Shown here in pieces: positions 27,933-34,710 of a stretch of DNA of 64,000 nucleotides (its first letter is position 1; each line of letters opens with the position of its first letter). The stretch covers positions 5,956,001 through 6,020,000 of the forward strand of contig NC_015675.1 of assembly GCF_000176035.2 (NCBI RefSeq), in the 5' to 3' direction. The translations under genes and the position numbers were made by a program. The notes under the pieces are model-generated. The model was not told the DNA's origin. It saw nothing but the letters and a program-made list of their open reading frames with translations, and searched no databases. The DNA comes from Mesorhizobium opportunistum WSM2075 (GTDB lineage: Bacteria; Pseudomonadota; Alphaproteobacteria; Rhizobiales; Rhizobiaceae).

Positions 27933-28886
27933 ATGAAGAAACTGGTTTGCGCCGGCGAGATCCTGGTCGAGATCATGGCCGAGCGGATCGGCCAGAGCTT
28001 CCTTGCCCCCGGCCCGTTGGTTGGCCCGTTTCCATCCGGCGCGCCGGCGATCTTCATCGACCAGGCGGCGCGGCTCGGTCAGCCGGCAGGGCTGATCGCC
28101 GCGGTCGGCGATGACGATTTCGGCCATTTGAACATCGAGCGCCTGCGTGCCGACGGCGCCGACATCTCGGCCATCAAGGTCCATAAAGGTGCGGCGACCG
28201 GAACCGCCTTCGTTACCTACGAGGCGGATGGCAGCCGGCATTTCGTCTACAACATCAAACAAAGTGCCGCCGGCCTGATCGAGATCGGCGCCGAGGCGCG
28301 CGCGTTGCTGGCCGGCGCCGATCATTTTCACGTCATGGGCACCTCGCTGTTCTCGCCCGAGGTGATCGAGGTGGCGCGCAACGGGATCGAGGCTGTCAAG
28401 GCGCGCGGCGGCACGGTCTCCTTCGATCCCAACATCCGCAAGGAGATGCTCGATCTGCCGGGCATGCGCGATGCCTTGCACTTCGTGCTCTCGAAGACCG
28501 ACGTGTTCCTGCCGAGCGGGCCGGAACTGTTCATCTTCGCCAAGGCGACCGACGAAGAAGGCGCGGTGCGCGAGATGCTGGGACGCGGCATTTCCACCGT
28601 GGTGGTCAAGAAAGGCGCTGACGGTGCCGTTCACTACGACCGGACCGGGCGGACCGTTTCGTCCGGCTTCGCCGTCGATGAAATCGATCCGACCGGCGCC
28701 GGCGACTGTTTTGCCGCCGCCTTCGTCTCCTTCTGGCTGCGTGGAGCGACAGCTGAAAAAGCGCTCAGCATCGCCAATGGCTGCGGCGCGCTGGCAGTGA
28801 CGAAGAAGGGACCGATGGAGGGCATCGCCTTGCTTGCCGCCGTCGAAGCGTTCATCAAGACCGCTAAGACCGGTGCGCCGGCATGA
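27933..28886 (+). CDS. PfkB-family sugar kinase, probable D-tagatose kinase
   Basis: A 317-residue ribokinase-like kinase, ATG at 27933 after GTGAGG. The N-terminal part reads CAGEILVEIMAERIGQSF and SGAPAIFIDQAARLG; the active-site loop is EIDPTGAGDCFAAAFVSFW with the catalytic aspartate in GAGD. It overlaps a GatZ/KbaZ-type gene by 4 bases. The same pair in Agrobacterium has been reported as tagatose kinase plus D-tagatose 6-phosphate 4-epimerase, which supports the name; 2-keto-3-deoxy-sugar kinases are the main alternative. Confidence 0.85.
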   Translation: MKKLVCAGEILVEIMAERIGQSFLAPGPLVGPFPSGAPAIFIDQAARLGQPAGLIAAVGDDDFGHLNIERLRADGADISAIKVHKGAATGTAFVTYEADGSRHFVYNIKQSAAGLIEIGAEARALLAGADHFHVMGTSLFSPEVIEVARNGIEAVKARGGTVSFDPNIRKEMLDLPGMRDALHFVLSKTDVFLPSGPELFIFAKATDEEGAVREMLGRGISTVVVKKGADGAVHYDRTGRTVSSGFAVDEIDPTGAGDCFAAAFVSFWLRGATAEKALSIANGCGALAVTKKGPMEGIALLAAVEAFIKTAKTGAPA

Positions 28887-30163
28887 GCCAGGCGACGGAC
28901 AGGCTGGCGGCGGTCGCGGCGCGTCGCGCGGCCGGTGGACGCTGCGGCATTGCCTCGGTCTGCTCTGCTCATCCGCTGGTCATCGAGGCGGCACTGCGCC
29001 ATGGCAAGGCACGCGGCGCCGACGTGCTGATCGAGGCCACCTGCAACCAGGTGAACCACGAGGGTGGCTATACCGGCATGACGCCAGGGGATTTCCGCCG
29101 CTTCGTCGAGACGATCGCCGGCAAGGCCGGCTTTGCCCTGGACAGGCTAGTGCTCGGCGGCGACCATCTCGGCCCCAATCCATGGAAACACCTGCCGGCA
29201 GCCGAAGCCATGGCGAAAGCGTCGCGCATGGTCGACGCCTATGCCGAGGCCGGCTTCACCAAGCTCCATTTGGACGCCAGCATGGGCTGCGCCGGCGAAG
29301 GCGCCGCACCGCCAGACGCGACGATTGCCGCGCGTGCGGCCGACCTGGCCGCGGTGGCGGAGGCCGCCACGGAACGAAAAGGTGCCAAGCCGGTCTATGT
29401 CATCGGCACGGAGGTGCCGGTGCCTGGTGGCGCTCTTGAGGCAATGGACCATCTGGCGGTGACGACACCGGAGGCGGCACGCGAGACGGTGCGCATCCAC
29501 CGCGATGCTTTCGCCCAGCGCGGCCTTGACCGGGCTTTTTCGCGGGCGATCGGCGTCGTCGTGCAGCCGGGTGTCGAATTCGGCAATGCCGACGTGATCG
29601 CCTATCAGCCGGAACGCGCACGGGCGCTCGCCGGCACGCTCCGAGACCTGCCGCAATTCGTCTTCGAGGCCCATTCGACCGACTACCAGCCGGTGGCGGC
29701 ACTGAGCGCGTTGGTCGATGACGGCTTCGCCATTCTCAAGGTCGGGCCGTGGCTGACCTTCGCGCTGCGCGAAGCGCTCTACGGCCTGAGCCACATCGCC
29801 GACATTCTCGCTCCCGACGCCTCGCGGGAAAGCCTGCCGGCGGCGATGGAGCGCGTCATGCTGGCGGCGCCGGGCAACTGGAAGAATTACTATCACGGCA
29901 CCGAGGCCGAGCAGCGGATCGAACGGCATTTCTCCTACAGCGATCGTATCCGCTACTACTGGCCGGCGCCCGGCGCCCAACAGGCCGTGGGCGCGCTGAT
30001 GCAGGCGCTTGGCGACCGCGACATCCCCTCTCCCCTCATCAGCCAGTATCTTGGCCGTCTCGACAGCGCGGTGGCGAATGGATCCGTCGCGCCAAAAGCA
30101 GGGGACTTGCTGATCGCTGGCGTGACGGAAGTTCTCGACATCTACGCCAGCGCGACCGGCTGA
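28883..30163 (+). CDS. GatZ/KbaZ-family protein, probable D-tagatose 6-phosphate 4-epimerase
   Basis: A 426-residue member of the tagatose-bisphosphate aldolase 'Z-subunit' family. Characteristic segments are CSAHPLVIEAALRHG, EATCNQVNHEGGYTGMTP, LGGDHLGPNPW, KLHLDASMGCAGE, EAHSTDYQPVAAL and the C-terminal SDRIRYYW. In E. coli the family assists GatY/KbaY aldolases, but no GatY/KbaY partner is present here, and a stand-alone member next to a tagatose kinase has been assigned tagatose 6-phosphate 4-epimerase activity, giving fructose 6-phosphate. It overlaps the kinase gene by 4 bases. Confidence 0.85.
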   Translation: MSQATDRLAAVAARRAAGGRCGIASVCSAHPLVIEAALRHGKARGADVLIEATCNQVNHEGGYTGMTPGDFRRFVETIAGKAGFALDRLVLGGDHLGPNPWKHLPAAEAMAKASRMVDAYAEAGFTKLHLDASMGCAGEGAAPPDATIAARAADLAAVAEAATERKGAKPVYVIGTEVPVPGGALEAMDHLAVTTPEAARETVRIHRDAFAQRGLDRAFSRAIGVVVQPGVEFGNADVIAYQPERARALAGTLRDLPQFVFEAHSTDYQPVAALSALVDDGFAILKVGPWLTFALREALYGLSHIADILAPDASRESLPAAMERVMLAAPGNWKNYYHGTEAEQRIERHFSYSDRIRYYWPAPGAQQAVGALMQALGDRDIPSPLISQYLGRLDSAVANGSVAPKAGDLLIAGVTEVLDIYASATG

Positions 30164-30172
30164 CCTGCGGGA

Positions 30173-31687
30173 TTACGGCAGCAAGACTAGCGCACCCGTG
30201 GTGCGCCGCGCTTCCAGATCGCGGTGCGCATCGGCGGCGTCGGCAAGGGTGTAGCGGGTCGGCGCCTCGACCCTGACCACGCCTTGCCGAAGCGCCTGGA
30301 AGAACCTGGCGACGTGCGGCGCGAGTTTTTCCGGCGTGTCGGTGTAGTGGGCATAGTTGGGCCGCGAAATGGTCAGCGACTTCGACGCGAAGCGCCCGAT
30401 ATCCCAATTGCCGACCGGCCCCGAAGCCTGGCCGAAGCTGACGAGATGGCCGCGCACGGCAAGGGCCGCGAGCGAGCCGCCGAATGTGTCATTGCCGACC
30501 GCGTCATAGGCGACATCGGCGCCCTTGCCCCCTGTCAGTCGCATGACGGCCTCGGTGAAATTCTCACGGGAATAGACGACGACATGGTGCGCGCCAAGAC
30601 GCTCGACGATCCGCGCCTTGTCATCGCTCGACACGGTGGCGATGACAGTCGCGCCGAGGTGGCGCGCCCATTGCACCAGCAGCTGGCCGATGCCACCGGC
30701 CGCTGCATGGATGAGGACGATGTCGCCTGGCTGCACGGCGTGTACATCATGCAGCAGGAAACTGGCGCTGACGCCCTTGAGCAGGCCGGCGGCGGCGATC
30801 TCGTCCGGTACGTCGTCGGATAGATGAATCAGCAGTTCGGGCGCCATGTTGCGCCGCTCACTGTAAGCGCCGACCGGCGGACAGGCATAGGCAATGCGGT
30901 CGCCGGCGGAGAAACCCGACACCACCGAGCCAACCGCCTCGACGATGCCGGCGGCCTCCATGCCCGGCACGCCAGGCGGCTGCAGGAGGTCGAAAAAGCC
31001 GGTGCGGCAATAGACATCGATGAAGTTGACGCCGATCACCGTGTGGCGGAGCCGCACCTCGTTCGGCGCGGGTTGTGGCAGGCCGATTTCCCGCAGTTGC
31101 AATTCTTCCGGGCCGCCATAGCGCTCGACAACGATCGCACGGGTCGTTGCGGCCTGGCCCGATGTGACCATTGGGGCGGCACGCGGCATCTCCACGGATG
31201 GTGGCGACGCGACCCGAAGCGTTCTTGTCTCGACCGGCGAGCCTATGCTTCCGCGCCGCAGCAGATTGCGCACCGCCACGAAGCCGGCCTGATAGATGCC
31301 TTCGGTGACCAGCTTGACCAGTTCGTCGCGGCGATGCGCCGGCGGGTGGAATTCGGAATTCCATTCCCAGAAGGTGGCATTGCCGTCGGTCACCGGCTTC
31401 AGCCGCAGCGAGGCGACGTAACCCATCAGCGGCAGCGGCGCTTCGAGCAGGCAATAGCTCAGCCGCCGGTCCCTGTCGGACAGCGCCAGCAATTGCTCGC
31501 GCAACTCGCCGCCGTCGTTCAGCCTGAAGTGGCGCACGGAGCCGACCGCATCGAGCGGCTCGCCGCCCTCGATCTCGCTGAAGGCGATCGCCGGATGCCA
31601 GCGGTCATGGCCGTTGAAATCGCGCAGGATCGCCCAGACCTCGTCGACCGGCGCATCGATGATCGTGCTCTGGCGGACCTGGACCAT
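30173..31687 (-). CDS. SRPBCC domain fused to quinone oxidoreductase (MDR family)
   Basis: A 504-residue fusion. Residues 1-145 form an SRPBCC/polyketide-cyclase-like ligand-binding domain (starts STIIDAPVDEVWAILRDF). After a linker (about 146-180) comes a full zinc-free MDR/quinone oxidoreductase: RAIVVERYGGPEELQLRE, FIDVYCRTGFF, GMEAAGIVEAVG, and the NADPH loop HAAAGGIGQLLVQWARHLG. The N-terminal domain is clearly related to the separate SRPBCC protein encoded 9 bases upstream. It should reduce an enone or quinone with NADPH, perhaps a ligand presented by the SRPBCC domain. The fusion is uninterrupted in frame. Confidence 0.85.
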   Translation of the reverse strand: MVQVRQSTIIDAPVDEVWAILRDFNGHDRWHPAIAFSEIEGGEPLDAVGSVRHFRLNDGGELREQLLALSDRDRRLSYCLLEAPLPLMGYVASLRLKPVTDGNATFWEWNSEFHPPAHRRDELVKLVTEGIYQAGFVAVRNLLRRGSIGSPVETRTLRVASPPSVEMPRAAPMVTSGQAATTRAIVVERYGGPEELQLREIGLPQPAPNEVRLRHTVIGVNFIDVYCRTGFFDLLQPPGVPGMEAAGIVEAVGSVVSGFSAGDRIAYACPPVGAYSERRNMAPELLIHLSDDVPDEIAAAGLLKGVSASFLLHDVHAVQPGDIVLIHAAAGGIGQLLVQWARHLGATVIATVSSDDKARIVERLGAHHVVVYSRENFTEAVMRLTGGKGADVAYDAVGNDTFGGSLAALAVRGHLVSFGQASGPVGNWDIGRFASKSLTISRPNYAHYTDTPEKLAPHVARFFQALRQGVVRVEAPTRYTLADAADAHRDLEARRTTGALVLLP

Positions 31688-31696
31688 CGGCCGGAG

Positions 31697-32134
31697 TCAG
31701 CGCCCGAACCGGTGCTTCAGCGCGGTCAAGCCGGCCTGGAACACGCCATTGCCGATCTGCTGCATCAAGGCTGCCTCGCGATCCGGCGTGCAGTCGAACT
31801 CCGCCTGCCATTCGGCGAGCGTCAAATTGCCGTCGGTGATCGGCGTCAGCGACAGCGTGGCGACATAGTTTTCCACCGCCATCGGACTTTCCAGGATCGC
31901 GTAGCTGCAGGACAGATCGTAATCGGACAGCGCCAGCAGTCTTTCGCGGATGCGCCCGCCGTCCTTCAGCGTGAAACTTCTGATGCAGCCGATCTGGTCG
32001 GGCTGCGCGTTCTGTTCGATGCGGCTGTCGGCAACGTACGGCGCCCAGCTTGGCAGTGCATTGAAGTTGCGGACGAGTTTCCAGACTTCCGCCGCCGGTG
32101 CGGGAATGACAGAGGAGACATAGACCTTGGTCAT
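31697..32134 (-). CDS. SRPBCC (START-like) family protein
   Basis: A 145-residue SRPBCC protein, starting VYVSSVIPAPAAEVWKLVRNF. These alpha-plus-beta barrels bind hydrophobic ligands or act as cyclases. It aligns throughout with residues 1-143 of the neighbouring fusion (LKDGGRIRERLLALSDYD against LNDGGELREQLLALSDRD; FQAGLTALKHRF against YQAGFVAVRNLL), so the two arose by duplication. The start at 32134 lacks a strong ribosome site; the open frame upstream goes into the repeat and is not used. Confidence 0.8.
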   Translation of the reverse strand: MTKVYVSSVIPAPAAEVWKLVRNFNALPSWAPYVADSRIEQNAQPDQIGCIRSFTLKDGGRIRERLLALSDYDLSCSYAILESPMAVENYVATLSLTPITDGNLTLAEWQAEFDCTPDREAALMQQIGNGVFQAGLTALKHRFGR

Positions 32135-32198
32135 GCTTGCGGGCCGGTGGTGGGCATGGCAGTCCGCGTATGCATTGTCTCGCGCCGCGCCAGATCGA

Positions 32199-32340
32199 CC
32201 CCCCCTCCGTCGAGCTTTGCTCGCCGCCTCTCCCCCGATCGACGGGGGAGAGGAAGGGTGCGAACCGTCCACGGCGGGCTCCCTTCCTCTCCCTCTGGAG
32301 GGGGAAGAGGTGGCGCTGCAAAGCAGCGACGGAGTGGGGG
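32199..32340. repeat. Palindromic intergenic repeat with CCCCCCTCCGTCG ends
   Basis: The left end CCCCCCTCCGTCG is mirrored by CGACGGAGTGGGGG at the right, with further inward pairing (AGCTTTGCTCG against CGCTGCAAAGCAG-like sequence; CCTCTCCCCC against GGGGGAAGAGG). It fills most of the 306-base gap between the flotillin-like gene and the SRPBCC gene. The rest of that gap shows no gene. The element probably folds strongly in RNA and may separate the two transcription units. Confidence 0.75.
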
Positions 32341-32440
32341 AACCACTTGGCAATCATCGCGACCCGACGCAGCATGGCAATCAGGCGCAAGGCATCGTCT
32401 CGCACGGCCCAATGAAGCGCGAGGAAACACCGCCCTCACC

Positions 32441-34627
32441 TCAGTGATCGCGGTCGTCATCGTCGTCCTTGGCGGCCTTGCCCTTGCCCTTCTTGTCGCG
32501 GGTCAGGCTGGAAATATCCTTGGCGTCGCGCAGCACGTCGGTCATACGGCCGAGCGAGCCGCCCTCGATGCCGATTTCCTTCATCAGATTGTCGATCATC
32601 GGCGCCTGCACGCGGTAGCGCAGCGCGGAATCGATCACCTCGTCGGTGACGTTGCGGTTGCCGCCGGTGCCGCCGTTGATGCCGTCGACATGCAGGATCT
32701 TGATGCCGTCGATCTTCTCCATCGGCTTGACGCTTTCGCGGATGATGCCTTCCATATGGTCGAGCAGTTTTCCGCGCAGACGCCCGGCACGCGCGCCTTC
32801 CGAAAGGATGTTCTCGGCCTCGTTCAACTGGCGATGGCCTGTTGCGTCGACCTCGTAGCGCTGCGCGGCGGCAAGAGCGTGGATCTTCTCGGCCTCCGCC
32901 GAAGCGACGGCGGCGATCTTCTGCGCTTCGGCCAGGCTCTTCGCCGCCTTCATCTCGGCATCCGCGGCGGAGACGATGCGCAAGGCCTCGCGCTCGGCCT
33001 CGCGCTGCGCGCCGATCAGGTCGGTCAGCTTGCGGCGCTCGGCGATCTCGCGTTCGCGGGCCGTAAAGGCCTGTTCCTCTGCCTGGACGGCCTTGGCGCG
33101 AACCGCCTCCGACGCGGCGATAGCGGAAGAGCGTTCCTGCGTTTTCTTGGCGATGTCGATCGCCTTCTGGATCTCGGCGATCTCGATCTTCTGGTCGCGG
33201 TCGACGCCGAGCTGCCTGATGTCACGCTCCTTGATCAGCCGCGCTTCCTCGATGCCACGTTCGGTGGTGATGCGGGCGCGCTCGACCTCCTCGCTGGCCG
33301 AAATTTCGGCCTCCTCGAAAGCCTGGCGCTTGGCGATCTGCAGCGCTTCCAGATGACGCTCGCGTTCGATGCGGACCTCGTCGACGACGCGTTCCTGCGC
33401 AATGCGCGCCGTCTCGGTTGCCTGGTTCTCGACGATCTCGGCGCGGCGCTTCTCGGCCTCGGCCTTGGTCACTTCCAGCGCTTTTTCGGCGAGCGCGATC
33501 TGGCGCTCCAGTTCGGCAACCTCAAGCAGTTTCTTGCGCTCGATCTCGAGCTTGCTCTGCGCGCCCTCGCGCTCGATGCGGGCCTTTTCCAGCGACAGTT
33601 CGAGCGCGATCTGTTCACGCTCGGTCAGCTCGCGCATCTTCATCTCGGTCTCGTCGAGCGAACGGCGGCGCGCGATCTCGCGGCGCTGCGTGTCCTCCTC
33701 GCTCTTGATGCGCTCCTCGGTAATGTTGCGCTCCTGGTTGAGCCGCGATTTCTCGACGGCTTCACGCGACGAAAGCTGCGCCTGCTCGGATTCCTGGTCG
33801 CGCAACGCACGCTCGATGGCGAGTTCAGACCGCTGCGCGGCGCGGCGGATCTCGACCTCGCGTTCCTGTTCGAGGCGGGCATATTCGGTGTCGCGGTCAA
33901 TCTCCAGCACCTTGCGCTGGGTGTCGAGATTCTGGTTGCGGATATCGACCAGCGTGCGCTGCTCGATCTCGTTGCGCATGCGGCGCCTTGTCTCGATCGA
34001 TTCCGTCAGCTGCGTCAGGCCTTCGGCGTCGAAGGCGTTGGACGGATCGAAATATTCGAGGCTGGTCTGGTCGAGATCGACGATGGCGACGCTTTCCAGT
34101 TCAAGCCCATTGGCGGCGAGCGACTCCTCGGCCAGCCGGCGCACCTTGGCGGCGTAGTCGCCACGCAGTTCATGCATCTCTTCCAGCGTCATCTGGGCGG
34201 CGACCGTGCGCAGGGCGCCGGCGAACTTGCCTTCGAGCAGTTCGCGCAGGCTGTCTGGCTGCAGCGTGCGGCGGCCCAGCGTCTGCGCGGCGGCGGCGAC
34301 CAGTTCGCGGCTGGCGCCGACGCGCACGAAGAACTCGGCGATCAGGTCGACGCGCATGCGGTTGCGGGTGATCAGCGCTAGCCCGTCTTCGCGCCGCACC
34401 TCGATGCGCAGCACGTTCATGTTGACCGGAGTGATGTCGTGCAGCACCGGGATGACGAAGGCGCCGCCATTCACCACCACCTTCTCGCCCATGAAGCCGG
34501 TGCGCACGAACGCCGTCTCCTTGGTCGAGCGGCGGTAGAGCCACCGCAAGATGTAGACGGCGATCACCACGACGACTGCCGCAACGATCAGCCACAACAG
34601 GAAAGCGCCAAAGGTCTGCGCGTCCAT
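32441..34627 (-). CDS. Flotillin-like SPFH/band 7 protein with long coiled coil
   Basis: 728 residues: an N-terminal membrane anchor (about 8-28, FLLWLIVAAVVVVIAVYILRW without its flanks), an SPFH/band 7 domain (about 40-210) and a very long, highly charged coiled coil (about 225-600) rich in glutamate, arginine and alanine, of the YqiK/flotillin type with the AEAEK-like repeats near 570-600. The tail ends in a lysine- and aspartate-rich stretch (KKGKGKAAKDDDDDRDH). Such proteins form membrane scaffolds. It lies 83 bases after the LivF-Tm-1 fusion gene on the same strand, so co-transcription is possible. Confidence 0.9.
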   Translation of the reverse strand: MDAQTFGAFLLWLIVAAVVVVIAVYILRWLYRRSTKETAFVRTGFMGEKVVVNGGAFVIPVLHDITPVNMNVLRIEVRREDGLALITRNRMRVDLIAEFFVRVGASRELVAAAAQTLGRRTLQPDSLRELLEGKFAGALRTVAAQMTLEEMHELRGDYAAKVRRLAEESLAANGLELESVAIVDLDQTSLEYFDPSNAFDAEGLTQLTESIETRRRMRNEIEQRTLVDIRNQNLDTQRKVLEIDRDTEYARLEQEREVEIRRAAQRSELAIERALRDQESEQAQLSSREAVEKSRLNQERNITEERIKSEEDTQRREIARRRSLDETEMKMRELTEREQIALELSLEKARIEREGAQSKLEIERKKLLEVAELERQIALAEKALEVTKAEAEKRRAEIVENQATETARIAQERVVDEVRIERERHLEALQIAKRQAFEEAEISASEEVERARITTERGIEEARLIKERDIRQLGVDRDQKIEIAEIQKAIDIAKKTQERSSAIAASEAVRAKAVQAEEQAFTAREREIAERRKLTDLIGAQREAEREALRIVSAADAEMKAAKSLAEAQKIAAVASAEAEKIHALAAAQRYEVDATGHRQLNEAENILSEGARAGRLRGKLLDHMEGIIRESVKPMEKIDGIKILHVDGINGGTGGNRNVTDEVIDSALRYRVQAPMIDNLMKEIGIEGGSLGRMTDVLRDAKDISSLTRDKKGKGKAAKDDDDDRDH

Positions 34628-34710
34628 GATCTATCCTCCCCAAGACAATGCGGCCGGCGCGAGGCGACCGATTTCAAACATCCACCCGCGCGGTGGCGAA
34701 GTCCAATTCT

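Noticed and set aside
28883..30163. Reading the GatZ/KbaZ protein as an aldolase subunit
   Set aside because: No GatY/KbaY catalytic subunit is in the cluster, and the fixed pairing with a kinase fits the epimerase role better.
30824..34381. A 1185-codon open frame on the plus strand
   Set aside because: It runs antisense to the SRPBCC-oxidoreductase, SRPBCC and flotillin-like genes, crosses the palindromic repeat, and its product shows only the alanine/arginine/leucine bias of GC-rich shadow frames. The minus-strand genes have recognisable domains throughout.
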